Below, piece after piece: positions 1-7,561 of a stretch of DNA of 15,140 nucleotides. The position numbers and the translations under genes were made by a program. Under the pieces are notes generated by a model that was given only the letters and a program-made list of their open reading frames with translations, was not told where the DNA came from and did not search any database. Numbering within the stretch: the first letter of the stretch is position 1; each line of letters begins with the position of its first letter. This DNA comes from Bacteroidota bacterium (GTDB lineage: Bacteria; Bacteroidota; Bacteroidia; Chitinophagales; Chitinophagaceae): the NCBI GenBank assembly GCA_023409675.1, contig JAEYRC010000016.1, positions 1 through 15,140 on the forward strand. Direction: 5' to 3'.

Positions 1-267
1 GCCTTTTCCCAATTGATCGGCGATAAAAAATTCCGTAAAACGTATAATGAACTGTATAATGGCGACGATGTGCGACTTAAAAATCTCCCCCGCGGCTATG
101 AACAGGACAATCCCGCTGCGGAGTACCTGAAATTAAAGAGTTGGCTGGCCATGCGGCAGGTTAAAGATGAAGAACTGACCTCCGGCTCATTTGTGAAAAC
201 CGCCATAAGCGAGCTTTTAGTGTTGAAACCATTGAACAGGTTTATTAACCAGGCCCTTGAGCCCTGA
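1..267 (+). CDS. DUF2461 (TIGR02453-type) protein, C-terminal part
   Basis: The reading frame is open from the first base, so the gene begins outside the window and only its last 88 residues are present. The tail has the pattern I associate with the DUF2461 C-terminus: a DKKFRKTYNEL segment, then LPRGYEQDNPAAEYLKLKSW, then an ELTSGSF stretch, and finally a helix with LKPLNRFINQAL. The family is about 220 residues long and its biochemical role is not established. The protein is probably cytoplasmic, as no membrane segment is seen in this part. The stop is TGA at 265-267. No clear terminator follows, and the next gene lies on the opposite strand. The family call comes from sequence recall, not a search. 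Confidence 0.8.
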   Translation, partial: AFSQLIGDKKFRKTYNELYNGDDVRLKNLPRGYEQDNPAAEYLKLKSWLAMRQVKDEELTSGSFVKTAISELLVLKPLNRFINQALEP

Positions 268-326
268 TACGCTTAATTACAATAGAGCTGTTAGCGCTTT
301 ATACATGCTTCATACCTGAAGCTGCT

Positions 327-509
327 CTATGTAGGTTTACTTGAAGTGTTTTTCAACAGCGAAATCCCTGCAAAAAAGAAGATAATTCCCAGTACACCAT
401 AAATGATGGTCTGGCGTGTACCCTGACCATTCATATAGGATACGCCAGCCATAATCAAACCTATGGCGCCCAATAAGGTCAGGATGATCCCAAAAATCCG
501 TTTTTCCAT
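327..509 (-). CDS. Small two-helix membrane protein, function unknown
   Basis: This 60-residue protein starts with the basic stretch MEKR. A first hydrophobic helix covers about residues 5-24, a polar turn about 25-35 (NGQGTRQT), and a second helix about 36-53, followed by a short basic/polar tail. The layout fits a small inner-membrane protein with both ends in the cytoplasm. Short two-helix proteins like this are common in Bacteroidota, but I recognise no functional motif. The start is the ATG at 507-509. An overlapping frame of similar length covers the same bases but gives an implausible peptide rich in His, Trp and Tyr. The gene converges with the DUF2461 gene and diverges from the gene starting at 726. 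It is real-looking mainly because its hydrophobic pattern is so regular. Confidence 0.65.
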   Translation of the reverse strand: MEKRIFGIILTLLGAIGLIMAGVSYMNGQGTRQTIIYGVLGIIFFFAGISLLKNTSSKPT

Positions 510-725
510 GATTGTAGAGCATTTAATTGTTAATATATCCTATTCAAAAAGCTCAGGAGGCTAAGCTGCTGTTCTTTCAGTCTATTCTCCCCTGCCTCAC
601 TGCCAGAGCGGTATATGGAAATATCATGCCCGGAAATACATTGGATGCACTTTAAATATAGTCCGGAAAAAGTCGGGTGTTTTAACATCCGGCTGAATTC
701 GGCCTGATATTTTCATTCGGTAGCT

Positions 726-1199
726 ATGGTAACTGAAGAATATCCCATGAAACCAATCAATAAATTTGAAGTTTATAAAGAACTTCAGGAAGAACTGCTG
801 CGACGAAAAACTTCTTTTCGAAAGCAGTTATTTTCATCTTCTGTCCTTACAGTATTGAAGGATGATCAATCAGATTATCTCTATGCCATCTGGAAGACTA
901 TCAGCAGCGATGAAGGCTATAAAATTCTATATGCAAAACTTGAAGCGCTTCTGACAGAAAACAGTATGCAGAAGCTGTTTAACGATTCTTCCGCCATAAT
1001 CCTGACAGAACAACAATTGCTATGGATATTCTCTTCCTGGCTTCCGGGCCTGAAAGCTTCCGGTACCAGTAAAATCGCCTGGGCTATAGATGAACGTTCG
1101 TTGCAATATATTACACGAAACAGTCTTACCGGCCCCGAAACAGTTTCCGTTGAATTCTTTCTTCTATCCCAGGATGCACGAAAATGGTTGTCTGATTGA
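726..1199 (+). CDS. Hypothetical protein resembling STAS/SEC14-like (SpoIIAA-like) fold
   Basis: The product is 157 residues, or 150 if the in-frame ATG at 747 (MKPINKFEV) is used; the sequence does not decide between them. An N-terminal charged helix (KELQEELLRRK) precedes a body whose element order resembles Bacteroidota STAS/SEC14-like proteins. That order is a strand with YLYAIWK, a helix around GYKILYAKLEALL, a segment around SSAIILTEQQLLWIFSSWLPGL, a strand with SKIAWAI, and a last helix with DARKWL. No signal peptide or membrane helix is seen, so it is probably a cytosolic soluble protein. Family members are often linked to signalling, but no partner gene is next to it. The fold assignment is inference from pattern similarity and should be treated as tentative. 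Confidence 0.6.
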   Translation: MVTEEYPMKPINKFEVYKELQEELLRRKTSFRKQLFSSSVLTVLKDDQSDYLYAIWKTISSDEGYKILYAKLEALLTENSMQKLFNDSSAIILTEQQLLWIFSSWLPGLKASGTSKIAWAIDERSLQYITRNSLTGPETVSVEFFLLSQDARKWLSD

Positions 1200-1252
1200 T
1201 GACAGGCAATAGAATAATTCCTCTTGACACTAATTATCATTTTACTATCGTT

Positions 1253-1268
1253 GGGTTAATATTAACCC
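1253..1268. promoter_or_regulatory. 16-bp perfect palindrome, possible operator
   Basis: GGGTTAATATTAACCC is exactly self-complementary over 16 bases. It lies between the gene ending at 1199 and the one starting at 1390, about 120 bases upstream of the latter. A symmetric AT-rich core with GGG/CCC ends fits a dimeric repressor site. It could also be a chance palindrome, since no second copy is seen in the window. Confidence 0.3.
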
Positions 1269-1389
1269 CTATGACGAAATAGTATAATCGTACAACCCGG
1301 TTTTTGCTAAAGCGCGAGGTGTAGCCATTAAAATGAACCCTCTTTATTTCCTACTTCCATAAAGTTCGCTACTTTGCATTATCATCATC

Positions 1390-1815
1390 ATGGAACGGAA
1401 TACTAAAAAGATTGATATTATAAATGAGGTGCTGGAAGAGTGCATCATGGCTTATCCGCTTTCTTCTTTCATCATAAGTTTGTACAAACAATACCAGCAA
1501 CGGGGCAGCCTGAGTAAAAAACAATTGCAGGGCTTGCACGCCAAAGCATCGAAGGTGGAAAATTTCCCTAATAACAAACTGGTTACCCTGGAAGCAATCA
1601 TCAAAAAAATGCCGACACGATTTAAATCGGAAGCACCAGCTCCCGCACCCCTTTATGCCCGTGACGAAACAATTGGGGAAATAATTTCCGCGATATTGGA
1701 AAAGTACCCTGCGCATAAACGCGTGCTCTTCCTTAAATTGAAATATGAAAACCATGAAATGCTAACGGCAACGGATATCTCAGACCTTAAACGCTTTCAA
1801 CAACTGCTTAAATAG
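1390..1815 (+). CDS. Hypothetical helical cytosolic protein
   Basis: The product is 141 residues with no signal peptide or membrane segment, and I do not recognise a named family. The first half has a helix-hairpin pattern, SLYKQYQQRGSLSKKQLQGLHAK, of a kind often seen in small helical DNA- or phage-associated proteins. A Pro/Ala-rich linker (APAPAP, about residues 83-88) follows. A second helical half (ILEKYPAHKRVLFLKLKYEN, then ATDISDLKRFQQLL) ends the protein. The two halves may be similar small helical modules. The ATG at 1390 is preceded by TACTTTGC (1370-1377), a shortened match to the Bacteroidota -7 element. A strong terminator lies downstream at 2024-2056. Function is unknown. Confidence 0.65.
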   Translation: MERNTKKIDIINEVLEECIMAYPLSSFIISLYKQYQQRGSLSKKQLQGLHAKASKVENFPNNKLVTLEAIIKKMPTRFKSEAPAPAPLYARDETIGEIISAILEKYPAHKRVLFLKLKYENHEMLTATDISDLKRFQQLLK

Positions 1816-1903
1816 GCTACTATTTCCCATTCCTGAACTATTATTCGGACACTGGGAAATATTAATGGCTTTTAACCAGGTTCATTCCATACTAAGACAA
1901 TGA

Positions 1904-1928
1904 AAAAGCCGCATTCTATGCGGGCTTT
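1904..1928 (+). terminator. Weak terminator-like hairpin
   Basis: AAAGCCGCAT, loop TCT, then ATGCGGGCTTT pairs with one bulged G. It is about 90 bases after the stop at 1815 and ends in a short T run (CTTTC). It is weaker than the hairpin at 2024 and may be a first attenuating stop for the gene at 1390. Confidence 0.4.
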
Positions 1929-2023
1929 CACACAAATTCATTTAATACAATACCGGTGTTTCAGATTGGCACGGCTTTCGATAATATATCATCGGTTTTT
2001 CATAGGATATTGGATTTAAAAAC

Positions 2024-2056
2024 GGACCTGGATTTCTATCCGGGTCCTTTGTTTTT
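2024..2056 (+). terminator. Bidirectional intrinsic terminator
   Basis: GGACCTGGAT, loop TTCT, then ATCCGGGTCC forms a 10-bp stem with one T·G wobble, followed by TTTGTTTTT on the plus strand. On the minus strand the same stem is followed by GTTTTTAAATCC. It can therefore end both the plus-strand transcript from the gene at 1390 and the minus-strand transcript of the symporter whose stop is at 2454. Confidence 0.75.
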
Positions 2057-2138
2057 ATGGATAGGCTTAACTTTAATAAAGTATGATATCAATAAGGTTC
2101 TCCTGTTAAAGCATTTCCATCAGGCTGCTTTATCCTGA

Positions 2139-2453
2139 TAATTTATATTAACCCACGGTCATCTATATCCCAGAACAATCGTCACAGGTTGAGTCAATAA
2201 GTGTATCCTTAAAACGCGCCGGTTGTAGTGCGTATAGCCGGCAACGCTTTTACACCGGGTATTCATTGATTTTAGCACCTGCAGGTCTTTATTGCGTACC
2301 CGGGATCGGACAATGGATTTCTATAGTTGTCGAAGGCTTCATAAGACTTCCATTCCTGAGATCAAACGCTATACTCGTTGTTCAAATGGCTCATTAATTT
2401 TATTGTTTTGGACTTAACAGCAATTAGTTTAACGCCATTTCAAAATTTTATAT
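2139..2453. other. Intergenic stretch without a supported gene
   Basis: No convincing gene is seen in these 315 bases. A minus-strand frame is open from 2320 to 2159 (54 codons with stop) but is rich in Arg and lacks a convincing start or recognisable family, so it could be a decayed remnant or chance. A GCCGG/CCGGC inverted repeat near 2218-2245 has no T run. The stretch is the 3' flank of the symporter gene. Confidence 0.4.
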
Positions 2454-4310
2454 TCAGTCTTCCAGTTTAGCCCACCAGGTTTTGCGTAATATCAATGCAA
2501 TTACAACCAGCACAGCTATTGTAATCAGTAATGGCAGTTTCATCATCAACACGATATACATAGGGAGCAGTGTCAGGCAGCATTGAGCAATAATTCCAAG
2601 TGATACATTAAACATGTCGAGTTTAAAGCGCCTGTTCGGCCTGAAATCAGGATGTTCCCGCATTACCGCTTCATGAATGGGTTTCCAAAAACCCCATGGA
2701 CGTACTGTGCGGTAAAATTCTTTCAACACTTTCTGGTCGGTTGGCGGCGCCGTATAGGTTCCTATTACCGCCCCGGCAACGGAAATCAGGAATAACAATG
2801 GCCATTTGTAGAGCGGCAACCCGTCGAAGATGAGCGGAAAAACGAGCGCTGCAATTATCCCGCTCGCCATCCCCCAAAAAAATCCATGCGCATTAAATCG
2901 CCACCAGTACCATTTGAACATATTGGCCGCGATATATCCGCCATATAAAGCGCCTACGATCCATTGCAGAATACTGTTTACATCTTTCGTGTAAAACCCC
3001 AGTGTTACTCCTATGGCTACAACCAGAATTCCGCTGAGGTAATTCATGGTCATGGTATTTTTGGCAGATGCACCCGGCCGTATATATTTCAGGTAAATGT
3101 CATTAACCATATAGGCCTGTGCGGCATTCAGGGTTCCGGAAAAGGTTGCCATATACGATCCCAGCAATCCTGTAAGCACCAGCCCAAGAATACCGGAGGG
3201 CAGAAAAGTATTTACGGCGGATGGCAGGATACGCTCAAAATCAGTTCCTGAGGGGCTGCTCAGATCGAGCTGATTAAAATTGAGCAAAGCTAGTACAGTT
3301 AGCCCAATGACCAGCAGATACCGCATCGGCAGCAGAATAAGCGATACAAAGCCGGTCATTTTAGAGGCTTCCTTTGGCGATTTTGTACTTAAGATTTTCT
3401 GCATGTCATAATTCGGCACAGAACCGGCCATACTTGCAAACACGCCCTTGAACAGCATCATCATAAAAAAAAATCCGAACGGACTGAAGCCGTCTTCACT
3501 GATCTTCTTGTTGGCATCTTCAAGAATTCCGCTCCAGTTTAAGCCCAGATCCCAGCCAAATAAAGGATTGTCCCAACCTTTCGGAATAACCAGGCTGCTG
3601 TTAGAATAATGGATCATGGCAATTACTGCCACTGCAATACAGCCCAGGGTCATAAATAAATATTTGATCACATCACCCAATACAATACTGTGCATGCCAC
3701 CCATGATAGAATAGAACATTGCGAACAGCGTGAAAATGATTCCATAGATATGCGCTACATGCTCCGGATCCACGGTGAATGGAATATGAGGCTGAAGCAA
3801 TTCCCAGGGTACTATTATTTCCATGAATTTTCCTAATCCCACAAACCCGTAGGCTAAAAATCCAAAGCAGCTAATAAGGGCAAAAGCCACAACAACATTA
3901 TGTGATGCACTTACGCCTGCACCCCTCAGTCCGAAACGGGTAGCCAGCCATTCTGCACCAGTGGAAGCATTGGAACGGCGAAGCCATTTCGACATGAACA
4001 TCATATTGAAAACCTGATTAAAAACCGGCCACAGCCAGGGGATCCAGATGCTTTTTAATCCATATACAAAGCACAGTGCAACCATCCACATCGTACCGCT
4101 CATGTCGAACATATCAGAGGCATCACTAAGACCAAGCATATACCAGGGAAGTTTTTTTCCGCCCAGCAGATAGCTTTCCTTATTAACACTTGCCCTTTTC
4201 CGAAGAAACCAACCCACCATCACCATAAGGGTGAGATAGGATATGATTATAAAAAGGTCTATAAACTCCAGATTCATCATTCCAGGAATTTTCTGTTTTC
4301 CGATCCGCAT
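2454..4310 (-). CDS. Sodium:solute symporter (SSS family)
   Basis: This 618-residue integral membrane protein couples sodium entry to uptake of a small solute (family knowledge); the substrate cannot be read from sequence. The first helix is at about residues 15-36. The SSS-typical region YLLGGKKLPWYMLGLSDASDMF follows at about 47-68, then many hydrophobic helices through about residue 530. A soluble stretch with the segment FWKPIHEAVMREHPDFRPNRR comes next, and two final helices end the protein. The length is at the upper end for the family, with the C-terminal extension common in Bacteroidota members. The start is ATG at 4308-4310; the tandem ATGs at codons 11-12 (MMNLEFIDLF), just before the first helix, are a plausible alternative. 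The gene stands alone with a terminator beyond its 3' end. Confidence 0.93.
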   Translation of the reverse strand: MRIGKQKIPGMMNLEFIDLFIIISYLTLMVMVGWFLRKRASVNKESYLLGGKKLPWYMLGLSDASDMFDMSGTMWMVALCFVYGLKSIWIPWLWPVFNQVFNMMFMSKWLRRSNASTGAEWLATRFGLRGAGVSASHNVVVAFALISCFGFLAYGFVGLGKFMEIIVPWELLQPHIPFTVDPEHVAHIYGIIFTLFAMFYSIMGGMHSIVLGDVIKYLFMTLGCIAVAVIAMIHYSNSSLVIPKGWDNPLFGWDLGLNWSGILEDANKKISEDGFSPFGFFFMMMLFKGVFASMAGSVPNYDMQKILSTKSPKEASKMTGFVSLILLPMRYLLVIGLTVLALLNFNQLDLSSPSGTDFERILPSAVNTFLPSGILGLVLTGLLGSYMATFSGTLNAAQAYMVNDIYLKYIRPGASAKNTMTMNYLSGILVVAIGVTLGFYTKDVNSILQWIVGALYGGYIAANMFKWYWWRFNAHGFFWGMASGIIAALVFPLIFDGLPLYKWPLLFLISVAGAVIGTYTAPPTDQKVLKEFYRTVRPWGFWKPIHEAVMREHPDFRPNRRFKLDMFNVSLGIIAQCCLTLLPMYIVLMMKLPLLITIAVLVVIALILRKTWWAKLED

Positions 4311-4362
4311 TAAACCCTGAGCTATATTAATTTATTAAATGCTGGTTGTTTATTGAAGAATA

Positions 4363-4503
4363 TTACCCGGCAATCATTTTTGAAACAGAGGAATCTGGGT
4401 CTTCATTTAAACGATTCTGAGGTTCTGCACCAATCTCATCATTTGGCGCTGGCGGGACTTTTGGACCGATTTTGAACTTTGGGTAATTCTCTTGAACTTT
4501 ATA
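4363..4503 (-). pseudogene. Possible coding remnant, unrecognised
   Basis: A minus-strand frame is open for 46 codons between stops and reads like a real C-terminal tail. It contains YPKFKIGPKVPPAPNDEIG and then LNEDPDSSVSKMIAG before TAA. It has no usable start codon near its 5' end, so if coding it is a fragment of a lost gene. I do not recognise the family. It occupies most of the gap between the symporter and the hydrolase. It could be a chance open frame. Confidence 0.25.
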
Positions 4504-4600
4504 TCAGCGGTGCGAGTCGCTATTAGCTAATAAAAAGCTTTGACCGTCCGGGCAATAGAACGTCTGTTTCAACTCTCTCCGCCAATACTTAAACGTTGGC

Positions 4601-4608
4601 TGCCTTTG
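4601..4608 (+). promoter_or_regulatory. -7-like element upstream of the hydrolase
   Basis: TGCCTTTG matches the Bacteroidota -7 consensus TAnnTTTG at all fixed positions except the A, and lies 22 bases before the ATG at 4631. No convincing TTTG-type -33 element is seen at the usual spacing. A 12-bp perfect palindrome, TATTAGCTAATA (4521-4532), lies upstream. Confidence 0.4.
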
Positions 4609-4630
4609 TTTTCCGCTAAACAACAATAAC

Positions 4631-5449
4631 ATGAAAAATTTCTGTTTACAACTGGTACTGGTAGTATGGAGCATTGCAGCTTTTGCTCAGCTGCCGGAGA
4701 AAAGCGTTGGTCGAATTGTTGAGGTAAACAAGGCAAAAATTTACTTCGAAGAGTATGGTCATGGAGAGCCGCTTTTTTTACTTCATGGTTTTTTGAATAC
4801 CGGGGAAAACTGGCGAGGTTTTGTCGAAGAATATTCCAGGAAATTTCGTGTTATTGTTTGGGATATGCGGGGACATGGCCGGTCCACAAATCCAGATGAC
4901 CAAAAAGATTTTAAGCATGTGCAGGCCGCAATGGATTTATTGGAGTTGATGGAAATATTGAAAATTGAGCGGGCAAATGCGATTGGCCATAGTTCTGGAG
5001 GGATCGCTGTTTTGTATGCCGCGAGCATGGCTCCTGAAAAATTCGATGCCATTATTCCGGTTGCGGCTCAAAATTATTTTTCTGAAGCCGTTCGCAAGTG
5101 GATAATAAGCGGAGTTTGGGAAAACTATTTTGGCGAAGCGGAGCTGTATTCATTGCACGGGAGAGAGAAAAGTCGAAACCTGAAAAGGCAATTTTATGGC
5201 TTTGGATCTTTGTATGGGGATCCCGCATTATCTCATGAATTGTTACAAAAGATTAAGGCACGAACTCTCGTTGTACATGGTGATAACGATTTCATTCCGG
5301 TTTCGCAAGCATGGGAAATATATCAAAGCATCCCTGGAGCGAGAATTTGGATATCGCCAAATACCGGTCATATGCCTCAATATGGTCCCGGTAATGATAC
5401 AGACTTCATTAAAAGAACGATGGACTTTTTAAAGGGGGAAGGATGGTGA
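4631..5449 (+). CDS. Secreted alpha/beta-hydrolase fold protein
   Basis: This 272-residue hydrolase has an N-terminal signal peptide (hydrophobic residues 4-19, likely cleavage AFA|Q at 19/20), so it should act in the periplasm or outside the cell. The fold landmarks are in order. HGF at 52-54 supplies the oxyanion region. GHSSGG at 119-124 is the nucleophile elbow, with Ser121. GDNDFIP offers Asp220 as the acid, and NTGH offers His247. The class acts on esters, lactones, amides or epoxides; the substrate is unknown. The length fits the family. The gene appears monocistronic, and its base use seems somewhat more AT-rich than the following lipid genes. A -7-like element lies 22 bases upstream. 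Confidence 0.92.
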   Translation: MKNFCLQLVLVVWSIAAFAQLPEKSVGRIVEVNKAKIYFEEYGHGEPLFLLHGFLNTGENWRGFVEEYSRKFRVIVWDMRGHGRSTNPDDQKDFKHVQAAMDLLELMEILKIERANAIGHSSGGIAVLYAASMAPEKFDAIIPVAAQNYFSEAVRKWIISGVWENYFGEAELYSLHGREKSRNLKRQFYGFGSLYGDPALSHELLQKIKARTLVVHGDNDFIPVSQAWEIYQSIPGARIWISPNTGHMPQYGPGNDTDFIKRTMDFLKGEGW

Positions 5450-5581
5450 GTAATTACCCGTAATGCAGCCGCGCCAGATATGCTCTCCTTTGGCGATATA
5501 AGCACTCGCAACCGGCAGATATTAAAGCTACAGCACAACAAATTCCGTAAATTACCGGATAATTAATTCAACAGCGATTGC

Positions 5582-6631
5582 ATGAAAAGAGCCAGAATTG
5601 CCGGCACCGGCATGTATGTTCCCGAAACGATATTTACCAATAACGATCTGACCAGATATATGGATACCAGTGATGAATGGATCAGGGAAAGAACGGGTAT
5701 TGAAGAACGACGCTATGCCGACCGTACCGGAGAAACCACCACCACGATGGGAGTGATCGCTGCACAACGGGCCCTGGAACGAGCGGGTACATCTGCAGCC
5801 GAAGTCGACTTCATCATATTTGCTACCCTGAGCCCTGATTATTACTTCCCGGGTTGCGGCGTACTGGTGCAAAGGGCTCTTAAAATGAAAGAGATCGGAG
5901 CGCTCGATGTACGGAATCAGTGCAGTGGATTTGTTTATGCGCTAAGCATCGGCGACCAGTTTATCCGGTCGGGCATGTATAAGAATATATTGGTTATCGG
6001 AAGTGAGAAACATTCATTCGGACTGGATATGAGTACCCGCGGCCGCAACATCACAGCCATTTTTGGTGACGGGGCGGGTGCGGTGGTTCTTCAACCCACA
6101 GAAGATGAGGGCAGAGGTATTCTGAGCACACACCTGCACAGCGATGGCGAACATGCTGAATTGCTGGCCATGTACAACCCCGGTACCCATGCCAACCATT
6201 GGGTGGATGAACCCGTGGCTACCTATGATGAGGCGGAGGTGGCCGGCATGTTCATGAGCCATTCCATGATCGATAAAGGACAAAACTTTGCGTTTATGGA
6301 TGGCCCTTCAGTGTTTAAAAAAGCGGTGGTGAAGTTTCCGGAAACAATCCAGGAAGCGCTTACGCATAATGGTTATACCGCGTCGGATCTCGATTTGCTG
6401 ATCCCTCATCAGGCTAACCTGCGCATCAGCCAGTTTGTACAACAAAAACTTGGTCTGCGCGATGATCAGGTCTTTAACAATATTCAGCGCTACGGTAACA
6501 CCACAGCGGCATCCATTCCTATCGCGCTGGCAGAAGCCGACGCGCAGGGCAGGATACAAGAGGGCAACCTGCTTTGCCTGGCCGCTTTTGGCAGCGGTTT
6601 CACCTGGGGCAGCGCTCTGATTCGTTGGTAA
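5582..6631 (+). CDS. fabH: 3-oxoacyl-ACP synthase III (FabH-type ketoacyl synthase)
   Basis: This cytosolic condensing enzyme joins an acyl-CoA starter to malonyl-ACP to begin fatty acid synthesis or a related acyl chain (family knowledge). The catalytic triad is complete: Cys114 in NQCSG, His276 in IPHQAN and Asn306 in YGNTTAAS. The GDGAGA glycine-rich loop is at 162-167, and the N-terminal DEWIRERTGIEERR segment is typical of FabH. At 349 residues it is about 30 longer than the usual 317-335. The extra sequence lies around residues 195-235, between the GDGAGA loop and the active-site His. It is not next to plsX or rpmF, where the primary fabH often sits, so a paralogue with a different starter is possible. 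The lipid kinase starts 9 nt after its stop, suggesting one transcript. The start is ATG at 5582. Confidence 0.93.
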   Translation: MKRARIAGTGMYVPETIFTNNDLTRYMDTSDEWIRERTGIEERRYADRTGETTTTMGVIAAQRALERAGTSAAEVDFIIFATLSPDYYFPGCGVLVQRALKMKEIGALDVRNQCSGFVYALSIGDQFIRSGMYKNILVIGSEKHSFGLDMSTRGRNITAIFGDGAGAVVLQPTEDEGRGILSTHLHSDGEHAELLAMYNPGTHANHWVDEPVATYDEAEVAGMFMSHSMIDKGQNFAFMDGPSVFKKAVVKFPETIQEALTHNGYTASDLDLLIPHQANLRISQFVQQKLGLRDDQVFNNIQRYGNTTAASIPIALAEADAQGRIQEGNLLCLAAFGSGFTWGSALIRW

Positions 6632-6640
6632 TAACACCCC

Positions 6641-7561
6641 ATGAAACGAAAACTTATTTTCCTGATCAATCCTATTTCCGGCACTTCAAAAAAAGACCGG
6701 ATCCGGCAACAGATTGATGCGGTCTGCCACGAATACCAGTTTGGGTATGAAATACTCGATACAATTGCAGACGGCAACTACGAATTTCTGAAGCGCAGAA
6801 TACAACAGGAAGGCATAACCGATATTATTGTGTGTGGAGGCGACGGATCCGTGAGCAGCATTGCCGGGGCGCTATTGAATGTACCTGTTAACATTGGAAT
6901 TATCCCTATGGGATCCGGTAATGGACTTGCCCGGGCGGCGGCGATTCCAGTTACCCCAACAGACGCTCTTAGGGTGATCATGCAAGGGTATACCGAACCT
7001 GTTGATGGCTTTTATATCAACGGAAAGTTTTCATGTATGCTTGCGGGCATTGGATTTGATGCCCAGGTTGCCCATGATTTTTCTCATCAGAAAACCCGGG
7101 GGCTTACCACCTATATCAAACTTTCAGCGATTAATTTCATGAAAGCCCATCCGTACCATTTCAGGATCCATTCCGATGACTCTCTTATCGATACCAAAGC
7201 ATACTTTATCAGTATTGCCAACAGCAACCAGTTCGGTAATAATTTTACCATTGCTCCCAGGGCTAGTCTGAAAGACGGCCTGCTGGATATTGTTATCGTG
7301 AAAGATATGCCCAAACTGCTCCTGCCCTTTTCAATTCTATATCAGGTAACGGGCATCAATACACTAAAAAAAATCGATGAGTTGCTGGAGTCGGCAAATA
7401 TTCTTTATTTCCAGGCTGCCAGCCTCGAGATCGACAATGCGGAAGGTGCATTGCTTCATGTAGATGGGGATCCCTGCCCTTCGGCATCTGCCTTTTCCAT
7501 AAAAGTATTACCAAAAGCTTTCCGGCTTATTCAGCCTGAGCCGGCTGCTGCAATTGTTTAA
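6641..7561 (+). CDS. Diacylglycerol kinase-like lipid kinase (YegS/BmrU family)
   Basis: This 306-residue cytosolic or membrane-associated kinase transfers phosphate from ATP to a lipid alcohol such as diacylglycerol or a related lipid. Visible motifs, in order, are NPISG (10-14), the nucleotide-binding GGDGS (66-70), GSGNGLAR (91-98), GIGFDA (136-141), a KDGLLDI segment (211-217), and HVDGD near the end (273-277). These cover the N-terminal catalytic domain and the C-terminal beta-rich lipid kinase domain, and the length is normal. It follows the FabH-type gene by 9 nt. Its last 35 bases overlap the end of the convergent membrane patatin gene. The true lipid substrate is not evident; sphingoid base and undecaprenol kinase relatives share the same motifs. 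Confidence 0.93.
   Translation: MKRKLIFLINPISGTSKKDRIRQQIDAVCHEYQFGYEILDTIADGNYEFLKRRIQQEGITDIIVCGGDGSVSSIAGALLNVPVNIGIIPMGSGNGLARAAAIPVTPTDALRVIMQGYTEPVDGFYINGKFSCMLAGIGFDAQVAHDFSHQKTRGLTTYIKLSAINFMKAHPYHFRIHSDDSLIDTKAYFISIANSNQFGNNFTIAPRASLKDGLLDIVIVKDMPKLLLPFSILYQVTGINTLKKIDELLESANILYFQAASLEIDNAEGALLHVDGDPCPSASAFSIKVLPKAFRLIQPEPAAAIV

Noticed and set aside
917..1240. 107-codon minus-strand frame opposite the gene at 726
   Set aside because: It is a shadow frame, rich in Ser and Arg with no family resemblance; the plus-strand frame has a protein-like hydrophobic pattern.
1956..2138. 60-codon plus-strand open frame
   Set aside because: It spans the strong bidirectional terminator at 2024-2056 and has no recognisable protein features.
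5450..5581. Small inverted repeats (ATTAC-CC-GTAAT and AATTA/TAATT) before the FabH-type gene
   Set aside because: They are short, AT-rich and without T runs, so neither a terminator nor an operator can be supported.
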